DNA of 64,000 bases from Candidatus Chlamydia corallus (lineage in GTDB: Bacteria > Chlamydiota > Chlamydiia > Chlamydiales > Chlamydiaceae), in NCBI RefSeq assembly GCF_002817655.1, contig NZ_NWQK01000002.1:248001-312000 (forward strand). The letters run 5' to 3'. This document shows, piece after piece, positions 9,898 to 21,299 of the stretch (positions within the stretch are counted from its first letter, which is position 1; each line of letters opens with the position of its first letter). A model generated the notes under the pieces. The model was not told the origin of the DNA and did not search any database. It saw only the letters and a list, made by a program, of their open reading frames with translations. The translations under genes were made by a program, and so were the position numbers.

Positions 9898-12800
9898 ATG
9901 AAACAGAAGGTTAAGCGAAACTTCGCTATCATTATTTGCGTGTTTGCTTTGGCTTTGTATTATGTTTTGCCTACATGTTTATATTACGCCAAGCCTCTGG
10001 ACAAGAAAATCGATGCGAATGAAGCTGAGCACATAATTAAATCTTTTACTAAACAAGCCCAGCAAGTTCGAAAAGACGTCATTCCTCGTGTCTCCGCGAT
10101 CCTTTCGTCTTTACATTTATCTGGGCACATACAACAACATTCTGCGATTCCAGATATTGTAAGTGTTCGCTTTAAGAGTAGTGAAGATGCAGGGGACTTT
10201 ATCGAAAACCTTGTTCATGGAGAGCCTAACGTTCCAATAAAATCTTCGAGACTCCATGTGGTTGGCTATAATCAAGAACATGGAGACCATGTTATACAGG
10301 TAGCAAGCTCTTTAAATACTTCCCTAGTAGAAAGTGATTTTTCCTTTGTTCCGTATTCTTCGGAAAATGAACAGGAGATAATATCAAATATTTTGCAACA
10401 GGTGTATTCTGAGTGCACTTTTTCGAATCAAAAAGACTGCTCTTGTAATTATCCCTCTACCTGGGAAACTGCACCTCAAGAACAAGTGCTACACTACGCC
10501 CACAGCCTTGCTTCTGGATTTGAGATTTTTTCCTCTCGACTTTCAGCGTTTTGCCAACAATCCTTTTCTTCTAATCAAGATAAAAGCACATTTTTATTAC
10601 GCCTGTCTCTCTTGTCAAATGACACGAAAGTCAATGTTGAAGACCAAAAGCTATTAAGGAGTGTGCATCAAGTTCTTTCTCAAAGCCTATTCGTTCGCAG
10701 TTTAGACTGCCCTTATATTGAGGGAAATCGATTAGATTGTAGTGAGTCATCGTTATTTTTTAGTTGTATAGAATATTGTTCTAAGGAACGCAAAGTTGTG
10801 GTGAAACTGCATCCTGATTTGTTAGCACAGCGTAAGAACCTGTCTGCAGAGCAAATCTTAGATTTTGAAAGTCGCTTTGCTATGGAAAAACAAAGGCTCT
10901 CTAAGAAGTTGACAGTTCAAATAGAAGATCATGATGCGGGGCTTTCTTTTGCATGGACGGATAAAGATGCTCAAGGGAAGATCGTTCTTCATGGAAAGCG
11001 TTTGCACCAAGGAATTGCAGAACATCTGACTACTTTGCTTTTACATAGGCCTGCACCTGAATGTTGCGATCTTATTCCAGAAAACTTTCCAATCTTTTGT
11101 CGTCCGCCTGCAGAAAGCGAATCTTTTGGTTGTTACATCTTTTCACCTAATGCAGACTGTAAGCATTTTTCTAAAGGCTCGGTCTACATCTTACTGAAAG
11201 GACTACGTTCTATCACTGCAAAGTATCAACAAGGAGGAGGAAAGGAACTCCACAATTTCCAAAAAGATTTACAAAATCTCTATAACTGTTTCTCCCATAC
11301 AGAAGCCATTTCCTGGACTCTCGGGGAAGATCAAATTTTAGAAATTACGCAACCTTTGCAGCAATTTATAGATATTTGGGGAGAGGGATTTGTCATAGGA
11401 AAAGAAGGTAGCGCATTTTTAAAAGTTAAAGACATTAAAGATCGCCTTGCCACTGTAAATCAAATTGAAAAGAATCGTCAAAGTGATTTAGTGCGTTGGC
11501 ATGAGCAATACCGCCACGCAAAGTGTTCTATGGATCTTCAGGAACGTTTGAGTGCTCCAGTTCCTTATCGCAATCTTTTTTTAGAGAATATCAAACTAAA
11601 CATGAGAAAATTTTCTCGTGGAGAGAACGTACTGCGTCTTGGTATTGATTTTGTTGGTGGACGTCAGCTTCTCCTCACTTTTAAAGATCATCAGGGACAG
11701 CAACTTACTGATAAAGAAGATATTCTCAAGGTTTCCGACGAGCTATATGCTCGATTGAATAAACTTGGCATATCGGAAATAGAACTTCGCCGTGAAGGAG
11801 ATTGCATCCATCTTAGTGTGCCAGGATCTTCTACAATCTCCTCATCCGAGATTCTAGGCACCTCAAAAATGAGTTTCCATGTTGTGAATGAGAGGTTCTC
11901 TTCTTACAATTCCTCACGCTACGAAGTGCAAAGATTTCTAGACTATCTTTGGTTTACTTCTCAAGCTCGAGGGACGACATCCCCTGAAGAAGTGAACACT
12001 TTGGCTAGCATCTTATTTAATGAGGAAGTCGATGTACCTCGAAGTGTTCATGAGGCAATTAGTAAACTTAAGAATGAAGGACTTGCTTTTTCTCCTGTAG
12101 GATGCGAAACGCCCTCCAAAGATTTAGATACCACGTTTTCGATGATTGCTATCGAAAAAGACAAAGAACAAAAAGCAAATCCTTTAGTGATTGTTTTTAG
12201 AAACTATGCATTAGAGGGAGCTTCTCTGAAAGACATTCGTCCAGAATTTGCTGCGGGGGAAGGCTATGTTCTAAATTTCTCAGTCAAAGATACAGGTCCT
12301 AAGAAAATCGCACAAAAACTTTCTCCCGCGGAGAGCTTCCATAAATGGACTTCTGCATATTGTCAAGAAGGGATCAGTGGTACTGCGAATGGACAGTATT
12401 CTGGAAATCGTGGTTGGCGTATGGCCGTAGTCATTGATGGTTATATGATCAGCAGTCCTATTTTAAATGCTCCATTGAAAAATCATGCAAGTGTTTCTGG
12501 CAAATTTACCCACCGTGAAGTCAGCAAACTCGCCTCAGATTTAAAATCTGGAGCGATGTCTTTTGTTCCCGAGGTTCTCAGCGAAGAAACGATCTCTTCC
12601 GATCTTGGAAAAAAACAATGTACACAAGGCATTATTTCTGCATGCTGCGGTTTAGCAATGTTGATTATTTTAATGAGCGTATATTACAGATTCGGAGGGG
12701 TCATTGCTTCGGGGGCTGTGTTGCTGAATCTTCTGCTTATCTGGGCTGCTCTACAGTATTTAGATGCCCCGCTCACCTTATCAGGACTCGCTGGAATCGT

Positions 12801-14106
12801 CCTGGCTATGGGGATGGCTGTAGATGCAAATGTTCTTGTATTCGAAAGAATCCGAGAAGAATTTTTATTGTCTCAAAGTCTTAAGAAATCTGTAGAAAAA
12901 GGATATACAAAGGCTTTTGGAGCTATTTTTGATTCTAACTTGACTACAGTATTGGCTTCTGCCCTTCTTTTCTTCCTAGATACGGGGCCAATTAAGGGTT
13001 TTGCATTAACATTGATTTTAGGGATTTTCTCTTCGATGTTTACGGCTCTTTTCATGACTAAGTTTTTCTTCATGATGTGGATGAATAAAACCCAACATAC
13101 ACAATTACATATGGCGAATAAGTTCGTGGGTATTAAACATGATTTCTTGGGAGGTTGCAAAAAACTTTGGGCTGTTTCAGGAAGTATTTTCCTTTTAGGT
13201 TGCGTAGCCCTTGGTTTTGGAGCTTGGAGTTCCGTTTTAGGTATGGATTTTAAAGGAGGGTATGCATTTACCTTTAATCCAAGAGAGCACGGCATAACAG
13301 ATGTTGCTCAAATGCGTGGGCAGGTTATTGATAAACTAAAGCAAGCGGGCCTTTCTTCTAGAGATTTTCGTATTCAAACATTTGGATCTTCAGAAAAGAT
13401 CAAGATTTATTTCAGTGATAAGGCTTTAAGTTATACGAAAGTGGATAGCAGTCCCCGTCCTCAAGTGAATGATCATGAGTTGGCGTTAGCTGTAGGATTG
13501 TTGTCAGAAACAGGTCTCGATTTTTCTACTGAAAATCTGAACGAAACCCAGAATTTCTGGTCAAAAGTGAGCAGCAAGCTATCAAAAAAAATGCGTTATC
13601 AAGCGAGCATTGGGCTTTTAGGAGCTTTAGTAATCATTTTGCTATATGTTAGTTTGCGCTTTGAATGGCAGTACGCTTTTAGCGCGGTATGTGCCTTAAT
13701 ACACGACCTTTTGGCTACCTGTGCTGTGTTGTTTATAGCACATTTCTTTTTGAAAAAAATTCAAATAGATTTGCAAGCTATTGGTGCTTTAATGACCGTA
13801 TTGGGCTATTCACTAAACAATACTTTGATCATTTTTGACCGCATTCGCGAAAATCGCCAAGCAAACCTGTTTAAGCCTATACATATTTTAATTAATGATG
13901 CCTTGCAGAAGACCTTCAGTCGCACTATGATGACAACAGCTACAACCCTATCAGTGTTATTAATGCTGTTGTTTATAGGGGGAGCCTCTGTCTTTAATTT
14001 TGCCTTTATTATGACCATAGGAATTCTTCTAGGAACATTATCATCTCTTTATATTGCACCACCGCTTTTGTTATTGATGGTTCGTAAAGAAAACAACGCA
14101 AAATAA
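9898..14106 (+). CDS. secDF: Fused protein-export membrane protein SecDF
   Basis: This 1402-residue protein fuses SecD and SecF, which use the proton gradient to pull preproteins through SecYEG. The SecD half has IDFVGGRQ near residue 581 and the membrane motif VDANVLVFERIREEF near 974. The SecF half repeats these as GMDFKGGYAF (about 1114) and NNTLIIFDRIRENR (about 1306). The first transmembrane segment is at residues 9-25. A very large periplasmic insertion (about 30-570) precedes the SecD core and makes the protein much longer than two average subunits. The ribosome site is weak. Confidence 0.96.
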   Translation: MKQKVKRNFAIIICVFALALYYVLPTCLYYAKPLDKKIDANEAEHIIKSFTKQAQQVRKDVIPRVSAILSSLHLSGHIQQHSAIPDIVSVRFKSSEDAGDFIENLVHGEPNVPIKSSRLHVVGYNQEHGDHVIQVASSLNTSLVESDFSFVPYSSENEQEIISNILQQVYSECTFSNQKDCSCNYPSTWETAPQEQVLHYAHSLASGFEIFSSRLSAFCQQSFSSNQDKSTFLLRLSLLSNDTKVNVEDQKLLRSVHQVLSQSLFVRSLDCPYIEGNRLDCSESSLFFSCIEYCSKERKVVVKLHPDLLAQRKNLSAEQILDFESRFAMEKQRLSKKLTVQIEDHDAGLSFAWTDKDAQGKIVLHGKRLHQGIAEHLTTLLLHRPAPECCDLIPENFPIFCRPPAESESFGCYIFSPNADCKHFSKGSVYILLKGLRSITAKYQQGGGKELHNFQKDLQNLYNCFSHTEAISWTLGEDQILEITQPLQQFIDIWGEGFVIGKEGSAFLKVKDIKDRLATVNQIEKNRQSDLVRWHEQYRHAKCSMDLQERLSAPVPYRNLFLENIKLNMRKFSRGENVLRLGIDFVGGRQLLLTFKDHQGQQLTDKEDILKVSDELYARLNKLGISEIELRREGDCIHLSVPGSSTISSSEILGTSKMSFHVVNERFSSYNSSRYEVQRFLDYLWFTSQARGTTSPEEVNTLASILFNEEVDVPRSVHEAISKLKNEGLAFSPVGCETPSKDLDTTFSMIAIEKDKEQKANPLVIVFRNYALEGASLKDIRPEFAAGEGYVLNFSVKDTGPKKIAQKLSPAESFHKWTSAYCQEGISGTANGQYSGNRGWRMAVVIDGYMISSPILNAPLKNHASVSGKFTHREVSKLASDLKSGAMSFVPEVLSEETISSDLGKKQCTQGIISACCGLAMLIILMSVYYRFGGVIASGAVLLNLLLIWAALQYLDAPLTLSGLAGIVLAMGMAVDANVLVFERIREEFLLSQSLKKSVEKGYTKAFGAIFDSNLTTVLASALLFFLDTGPIKGFALTLILGIFSSMFTALFMTKFFFMMWMNKTQHTQLHMANKFVGIKHDFLGGCKKLWAVSGSIFLLGCVALGFGAWSSVLGMDFKGGYAFTFNPREHGITDVAQMRGQVIDKLKQAGLSSRDFRIQTFGSSEKIKIYFSDKALSYTKVDSSPRPQVNDHELALAVGLLSETGLDFSTENLNETQNFWSKVSSKLSKKMRYQASIGLLGALVIILLYVSLRFEWQYAFSAVCALIHDLLATCAVLFIAHFFLKKIQIDLQAIGALMTVLGYSLNNTLIIFDRIRENRQANLFKPIHILINDALQKTFSRTMMTTATTLSVLLMLLFIGGASVFNFAFIMTIGILLGTLSSLYIAPPLLLLMVRKENNAK

Positions 14107-14184
14107 GTACCCTTAATCTAACATTTAGCAATATAAAAATGTCCTTTCAGTTGGTAAGCTCAAAGGCTCTTTGGTATTAAATTT

Positions 14185-15945
14185 ATGGAAAATTTAGATA
14201 ATGCTTCTGCAGCAGGCCTGTGCTGGACTCATCCCAAGCAAGATTCTGCGTTTCTTGGAATGATTATCAAAGAATTCCACCTTCCTCCCACAGTTGCTCA
14301 GATTTTTATCTCAAGAGGATTTCAAACGATCGAGGAAATTCATCAATTCTTATACAACCATCTCTCTAGTCTTTATGATCCTGGACTGTTCTTAGACATG
14401 TCTAAGGCTGTAGAACGTCTGCTGCTTGCCAGAGATCGTAAAGAACATGTCATGATTTATGGAGATAGTGACGTCGATGGAATCACAGGTGTGGCACTCC
14501 TTGTAGAATTTCTAAGAGAAATTGATGTCCACGTCAGCTACTTTTTTCTTGGTGCGATACTTAAGCAACACGGAGAGACCTCCATGCTCATTGCTAAGTT
14601 GAAAGAGGAACAAGTTTCACTTCTCATCACTGTAGATTGCGGAATTACTGCAGGGAAAGAGGTGAGTGACATTACAAGACAGGGTATTGACGTAATCATT
14701 ACAGATCATCACATGCCGACAGGAAAAATTCCCCACTGCATAGCCACCCTAAATCCTAAATTACGAGACCATACCTACCCTAATCGAGAACTCACGGGTG
14801 TAGGCGTGGCTTTTAAGCTTGCCAGAGGAGTGTTGAATGCACTCACTTCTAGAAATCTTGTTTCCAAGAGTCAGGGTAGTTTGAAAAAATTACTTGATCT
14901 TGTGACATTGGGAACGATCACCGATGTCGGCGTTTTATTAGGAGAAAACCGTGTTATGGTGCGCTATGGGATCAAAGAAATTGCTAGAGGTGCTCGACTG
15001 GGATTGAATAAGCTCTGCGTATTGTCTGGAGTAGAGAGAAGTGAAGTCACCTCCACAGATATTGTGTTGAAGATCGCGCCGAAACTCAATAGCTTAGGGC
15101 GATTGGATGATCCTGCAAAAGGTGTGGAACTTCTACTTACCGAAGATAATGAACGCGCAGACGCTCTTATTGCAGAGCTTGATAATATAAATAAAGAAAG
15201 GCAAAGAATAGAAGCCAACGTGTTCCAAGATGTTCAAGAGATTTTAAATAGTAACCCTGAGATTTTAAAGCAGGCTGCTATCGTTCTCTCATCCACGGCA
15301 TGGCATGCTCGTGTGATTCCAATTATCTCAGCACGTCTTGCTAAAACTTATAACAAACCTGTAGTAATCATCGCTATCCAAGGAGGAATAGGAAAGGGAT
15401 CAGCAAGAACTATAGGATCGTTCCCTCTACTTGGAGTGTTAAAGAAGTGCTCCTCTCTTCTTCTATCTTATGGAGGTCACGACTTTGCAGCAGGCGTGAT
15501 TATGAACGAAAATAAGGTCGAGGATTTTAAAAAGAAATTCATTCACCTGGTTCACTCTTCTCTTAAAAAAGGCGATGCACTTCCTCGTCTTGACATTGAT
15601 GCCTATGCGGATTTTGATGTTATAGATTACGATCTCCTAGCTTCTATGGAGTTGTTTGAGCCGTTTGGGAAGGGGAACCCTATGCCCGTGTTCTATTCAA
15701 AAGTTCGCCAGGTACGTTACCCAAAAGTATTGCCTGGGAACCATCTTAAGCTCTATCTTAGCCAAAAGGACAGGAACCTTGAAGGTGTAGCCTTCGGTAT
15801 GGGAGATCACGTTGCTGCATTGAAAGCACGCTGGCATTGTCTTCTTGAGGTTGTGTACACACCGCGCTTATCCCAAACTTCTGCACCAGGTGTCATTCAC
15901 CTATTTGTGCGCGATTTTCGCATTTCCTCAGAATCTAATTTTTAA
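14185..15945 (+). CDS. recJ: Single-stranded-DNA-specific exonuclease RecJ
   Basis: The 586-residue DHH-family 5'-3' exonuclease acts in recombination and mismatch repair. Motifs seen: YGDSDVDGI (92-100), VDCGI (150-154) and TDHH (173-176), which supply metal-binding Asp and His residues. The DHHA1-type glycine block, near LLLSYGGHDFAAGV, lies at about 425-440, and a C-terminal OB-like region follows. It starts 78 bp after secDF and could be cotranscribed with it. Confidence 0.95.
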   Translation: MENLDNASAAGLCWTHPKQDSAFLGMIIKEFHLPPTVAQIFISRGFQTIEEIHQFLYNHLSSLYDPGLFLDMSKAVERLLLARDRKEHVMIYGDSDVDGITGVALLVEFLREIDVHVSYFFLGAILKQHGETSMLIAKLKEEQVSLLITVDCGITAGKEVSDITRQGIDVIITDHHMPTGKIPHCIATLNPKLRDHTYPNRELTGVGVAFKLARGVLNALTSRNLVSKSQGSLKKLLDLVTLGTITDVGVLLGENRVMVRYGIKEIARGARLGLNKLCVLSGVERSEVTSTDIVLKIAPKLNSLGRLDDPAKGVELLLTEDNERADALIAELDNINKERQRIEANVFQDVQEILNSNPEILKQAAIVLSSTAWHARVIPIISARLAKTYNKPVVIIAIQGGIGKGSARTIGSFPLLGVLKKCSSLLLSYGGHDFAAGVIMNENKVEDFKKKFIHLVHSSLKKGDALPRLDIDAYADFDVIDYDLLASMELFEPFGKGNPMPVFYSKVRQVRYPKVLPGNHLKLYLSQKDRNLEGVAFGMGDHVAALKARWHCLLEVVYTPRLSQTSAPGVIHLFVRDFRISSESNF

Positions 15946-16142
15946 TCTTAAGAAGCAGAACGATTCTTTGTTAACTGAAAGTCAAGGATTTTGTTTCTCT
16001 TCAATCCAACGAGTCAAGATAGGTTTGATTAAAATAATTAGTAATATTGATAGAAATAAATGCTACTTTTCTTTTTGGTTTATCCAATTATTTTATTATA
16101 ATAGTTCGCTTGCCAATTCCTGTATTAAATAATAAGGTAATG

Positions 16143-17264
16143 ATGTCAGCAGCTATTACAAGGGAGCAGTACGCAGCTATATTGGATACCCATCCTAAAC
16201 CTTCCATCCAGATGTTCTCTTCAGATCGGGCGCGAACTTCTTGGAAACAAAGAGAAGCGCATCCCTATCTTTATCGTCTTCTTGATATCATATGGGCTGT
16301 TGTTAAAGTTATTCTGGGCTTGATCTTCTTTATCCCCCTCGGTCTTTTCTGGGTAATCAATAAGATATGTCAGAATTTTATTCTTCCCAGTGCGGGAGGC
16401 TGGATTTGTAAAGCCATATGCAGGGATTCTGATTTATTGCGACAAGTTTATGCCGCTCGTCTCTTCTCTCCCTCATTCCAAGATCGTGTCTCGTCTGCTC
16501 AAAGAATTTTCTTACAGTATGACGATCTCTTTATTGACGGATTAAAAATATGCTTCCCCAATGCTAAACCTGATCGATGGATGCTAATCTCTAACGGAAA
16601 TTCCGACTGCTTAGAATATAGAACCGTGTTGCTCGAGGGCAGGGACTGGATTTTACGTGTTGCTGAAGAGTCTCAATCCAATGTTCTGATCTTCAACTAT
16701 CCAGGAGTGATGAGGAGTCGAGGGAATATAACAAAAGAAAATCTCGTAAAATCTTTTCAAGGATGTGTACGCTATCTTAGAGATGAACCCGAAGGACCTC
16801 GGGCGCGTCAAATTATTACCTATGGCTACTCTTTAGGGGCAAGTATTCAAGCGGAATCCCTAAGTAGGGAAAAGACGGATGGCAGTGATGGTATCCGTTG
16901 GTTTGTCATTAAAGATCGTGGGGCCCGCTCTCTAGGAGCAGTTGCTAAGCAGTTTATTGGGCATCTAGGACCTTGGATGGCGAATCTTACCAATTGGAAT
17001 ATTAATTCTGAAAAGAAAAGCAGAACCTTGCGTTGTCCAGAGCTCTTTATTTATGGCAAGGATTGCGAAGGTAAGCTCATTGGTGACGGACTATTCGAAA
17101 AACATACCTGCTTTGCAGAACCTTTCTTAGATCATAAAAACTTGAGAGAGTGTGTAGGAAAGAAAATCCCTATAGCTCAAATCGGTTTAAGACATGATGA
17201 AGAGCTCTCTGATGAAGTCATTACAGCGATCGCAGGGCATGTCCAGAGACATTTCGAGAACTAG
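16143..17264 (+). CDS. Chlamydial 43-kDa family protein, putative alpha/beta hydrolase
   Basis: The 373-residue protein belongs to the family annotated as the C. psittaci 43-kDa protein homologue, which has several copies in C. pneumoniae. Two hydrophobic segments lie near residues 45-75. The later part has a nucleophile-elbow sequence YGYSLGAS, a GxSxG motif of serine hydrolases, plus LFIYGKDCEG and GLRHDEELS, which could supply the Asp and His. The start with AAGG 5 nt upstream is ATG 16143. ATG 16140 is in frame and adjacent, and an ATG at 16047 would add 32 unlikely residues. Enzymatic activity is inference. Confidence 0.75.
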   Translation: MSAAITREQYAAILDTHPKPSIQMFSSDRARTSWKQREAHPYLYRLLDIIWAVVKVILGLIFFIPLGLFWVINKICQNFILPSAGGWICKAICRDSDLLRQVYAARLFSPSFQDRVSSAQRIFLQYDDLFIDGLKICFPNAKPDRWMLISNGNSDCLEYRTVLLEGRDWILRVAEESQSNVLIFNYPGVMRSRGNITKENLVKSFQGCVRYLRDEPEGPRARQIITYGYSLGASIQAESLSREKTDGSDGIRWFVIKDRGARSLGAVAKQFIGHLGPWMANLTNWNINSEKKSRTLRCPELFIYGKDCEGKLIGDGLFEKHTCFAEPFLDHKNLRECVGKKIPIAQIGLRHDEELSDEVITAIAGHVQRHFEN

Positions 17265-17773
17265 AGACTGATCCTTTTAGCCTGAAAGTAGGTTTTCGAA
17301 TAACTGCAGACTTAAAATCAAGAATTTTGAGCTTTTATTTTAAAGTGTTAGGAAATCTTTATATTTTTCGTTGTCTTTCGCTTATGTAAATTGCTGATCG
17401 GTAAGGAGAATTAAAAAAAAAAATAATTCGTCAGGGAAAAGAAAAGAGTAGATATTTTGTTGGTTCTTGGTATTTTGTCTTGTCTGTTTAAGAAAAAGCC
17501 CTGGTTTAGAAAAACGCTTCAGGGGATATCCAGGACATGTTTTTTTGAAAACACATTTTTTTATAACGTAAAGAAATATTAATAAATCATAATCCTGCTG
17601 ACGCTTTATTAAGATTTTAATCTGAAAACATAAACTTTGTATTAACAAAAAAGCTTGATTAATAAAGCTTTTCTTAGGAAAATGCTTCTTTAAAAACTTC
17701 TAAAAACAAGGAAGAAACTAACTGTTGCGGTTGTTTTAATTATAAATATGTTGAGGGGGAGGGATGCGAGCTT
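17265..17773. other. AT-rich intergenic spacer upstream of euo
   Basis: There is no convincing gene in these 509 bp. An inverted repeat, AAAAGCTT at 17649-17656 and AAGCTTTT at 17665-17672, could form an 8-bp stem. It might end transcription or bind a protein. The strongly AT-rich DNA beyond it presumably carries the euo promoter. An 88-codon minus-strand open frame here has low-complexity, K/F/L-rich content and is probably not real. Confidence 0.45.
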
Positions 17774-18310
17774 ATGGCGTGCGAACAACATGAGGGGTGC
17801 TACGAACTAGAAGAACAAGAAGAAGTTGAGAATATCAAAGACTCAGATACAACATGGGTTTCGATAACTCAAGCTGCTAAATTACATAACGTTACTAGGC
17901 AAGCGATTTATGTGGCAATTAAGCAGAAAAAACTTAGAGCTTCTAAAGAAACGCGCTGGGAAATAGATATTAAAGATCTAGAAGAGTACAAACGTAATCG
18001 TTACTCTCGAAAAAAATCTCTTTATCAAGGAGAGCTTGTTTTCGATAACGGTAAGGGATGTTACTCTATAAATCAAGTGGCACAGATTCTAGGAATACCT
18101 GTCCAGAAAGTGTACTACGCAACTCGTACGGGAACAATACGAGGAGAGCGTAAGGGAGCCGCTTGGGTGATTCATGTATCCGAGATTGAAAGGTATAAAA
18201 ACGAGTATCTAAGTAGGCAAGCAGCTAAAAAATTAAAAGGAGCTGAACCAGCTGAACACCAAGCTCCAAATTTTGAACCTCCTACCGATATTTCTCCTGA
18301 ACTTCACTAA
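17774..18310 (+). CDS. euo: Euo, early-expressed DNA-binding repressor of late genes
   Basis: The 178-residue protein carries two excisionase/MerR-like helix-turn-helix units. The first is about residues 28-72, with VSITQAAKLHNVTRQAIYVA. The second is about 96-142, with YSINQVAQILGIP. In C. trachomatis Euo is made early and represses late promoters, including that of omcAB. A purine-rich GGGGGAGGG about 10 nt upstream supports the ATG at 17774. The neighbour gltX and the omcA-omcB locus downstream match the usual chlamydial order. Confidence 0.95.
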   Translation: MACEQHEGCYELEEQEEVENIKDSDTTWVSITQAAKLHNVTRQAIYVAIKQKKLRASKETRWEIDIKDLEEYKRNRYSRKKSLYQGELVFDNGKGCYSINQVAQILGIPVQKVYYATRTGTIRGERKGAAWVIHVSEIERYKNEYLSRQAAKKLKGAEPAEHQAPNFEPPTDISPELH

Positions 18311-18506
18311 TTCACTCTCGATTTTTCGATTCTTACCTACAGCACTATTGATTCGCTTTTCCTTTTGATACCTTACAAGCGCTCCCCGACCTAAGGGTAA
18401 TCCTACTTTGAGGATATTCCTCGAGAGACTCCTTAATTTTGTATTAAATTATGGAGTTTCTTTTATTTTTGGATTTATGCATTTCTACAGAGAGGATTTC
18501 CCTTGA

Positions 18507-20078
<1,572 letters not shown>

Positions 20079-20212
20079 GTTTTTATAGTGGTTATTTGTA
20101 GGTCACCCAGCCACTACGGTTTATATTCATAAAAGGCGTATTGTGTATATTTAGGAGTAGATCAACAAAGACCTCCTAAGCAGCTCCATCCTGACCCCTT
20201 TCTTCACACCTC

Positions 20213-20422
20213 TTACCATAACTTATTTATTTTGAGGTTACTCGTATTATAACAAGTGTTAAACACGGCCTTTGCTAAAGCGAACTCTAAGGAGAGGGCT
20301 TTGTTTACGAGCGGCCTCCCTCTTTGAGCGAGAATATAACTACGTGGAGGAGGTGCGTAGGTACAGCCTACAGAAAATAAAGATATCAGGAAAACAATGT
20401 TACAAAAGTAAAATAATTTCAT
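20213..20422 (-). CDS. Small predicted lipoprotein
   Basis: The 69-residue product has a clear lipoprotein signal: MKLFYFCNIVFLISLF, then SVGC with the probable lipidated Cys19, then a Pro-rich TYAPPPRS segment. A GAGGGGGAGGA tract stands just before the ATG, a strong ribosome site. It lies between the ends of gltX (convergent) and omcA (divergent). I do not recognise a family and propose no function. It could be a chance frame, but the lipobox and ribosome site together argue against that. Confidence 0.6.
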   Translation of the reverse strand: MKLFYFCNIVFLISLFSVGCTYAPPPRSYILAQRGRPLVNKALSLEFALAKAVFNTCYNTSNLKINKLW

Positions 20423-20844
20423 TCCTCCCCCTCATTTTTATTTTTTAATTTTACGTAATTATTTTGTTATAATTCAACGATTTGATTGTATTATTTAATA
20501 ATAATTATATTTCAACTTTTTGATTCTAAATGCTATGTGTTTCTAATATAGAAAATTAGTCGAAGAGTCTTACTAAATAAACTATTCTTTTTGTTTAACC
20601 TTCTCTAGCTTACTTAATTTGCTTCCTTTTGAAAATTATAGGGGTGTATTTTAGTATTCAGTTTTTTCTAAAAAGAGAATTAATTCTCAAAAGATTTATC
20701 TAGAAAAAATAATTGATAAAATTTTTATTTTCATTTGTAATATTGTTCATGGGAACGTGCTTTATTAATTATTAAAAGTTTTGTTCAATTTTCAGTAATA
20801 AATAAGACACGTAAGTTTTCTAATTAGAAAGGAGTTAAAAACTT
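20423..20844. promoter_or_regulatory. omcA upstream region
   Basis: These 422 bp are extremely AT-rich and carry the omcA promoter and that of the divergent small lipoprotein. At 20675-20688 there is a perfect 14-bp palindrome, GAGAATTAATTCTC, flanked by A-runs, about 160 bp before the omcA start. It may be an operator. I cannot place the -10 and -35 boxes with confidence. Confidence 0.45.
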
Positions 20845-21111
20845 ATGAAGAAAGCTGTTTTAATTGCTGCAATGTTTTGTGGTGTGGTTAGCTTAAGTAG
20901 CTGCTGCCGCATTGTAGATTGTTGTTTTGAGGATCCTTGCGCACCCTCTTGCAATCCGTGTGAAGTAATGAGAAAAAAAGAAAGATCCTGTGGCAGTGCT
21001 TGTGGATCCTACGTTCCTTCTTGTTCTAATCCATGTGGTTCATCGGAGTGCAATCCTCAAGGTCCACAAGTTAAAGGTTGTACATCACCTGATGGCCGAT
21101 GCAAGCAGTAA
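20845..21111 (+). CDS. omcA: Small cysteine-rich outer membrane lipoprotein OmcA
   Basis: The 88-residue precursor has a short signal peptide ending in LSSC (Cys20), a lipobox. The mature part is packed with Cys and Pro. OmcA is a late-made lipoprotein that is disulfide-linked into the elementary-body envelope in place of a thick peptidoglycan wall. AAAGGAG upstream gives a good ribosome site. It precedes omcB in the same direction by 188 bp, as in all chlamydiae. Confidence 0.96.
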   Translation: MKKAVLIAAMFCGVVSLSSCCRIVDCCFEDPCAPSCNPCEVMRKKERSCGSACGSYVPSCSNPCGSSECNPQGPQVKGCTSPDGRCKQ

Positions 21112-21145
21112 GGAGAGTTGTCTTAACTGTTTACTTAAATTGATC

Positions 21146-21202
21146 AGGTAGTTAGGAGATAAACTAATTCCTGACTACCTTAATGTAGTTACCTGACTAC
21201 CT
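21146..21202 (+). promoter_or_regulatory. Repeat-built hairpin between omcA and omcB
   Basis: AGGTAGTTAGGA at 21146-21157 can pair with TCCTGACTACCT at 21169-21180: 12 bp including one G-U, with an 11-nt loop. A second copy of the 3' arm, CCTGACTACCT at 21192-21202, can pair with the same 5' arm. No long T-run follows, so it does not look like a standard terminator. It could act as an attenuator, an mRNA stabiliser or a processing site in the omcAB message (inference). Confidence 0.6.
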
Positions 21203-21299
21203 TAATTTAGATAATAAACCCAAATGTTGAGGGTAAGAGTTTACAAAACGTTCTACCCGATGGCAGAAGAAAAAAATAAACATGCGATAGGAGATCCCT

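Noticed and set aside
9522-9932. 136-codon minus-strand frame across the 8605 gene and secDF start
   Set aside because: Antisense to two better supported genes; no ribosome site or family.
12873-13295. 140-codon minus-strand frame inside secDF
   Set aside because: Shadow of the strongly conserved SecDF membrane region.
17382-17648. 88-codon minus-strand frame upstream of euo
   Set aside because: Low-complexity Lys/Phe/Leu-rich product in AT-rich DNA, no signal or family pattern; more likely spacer.
20086-20116. TAGTGG/CCACTA stem after gltX as terminator
   Set aside because: Six-bp stem, 19-nt loop and no T-run; too weak.
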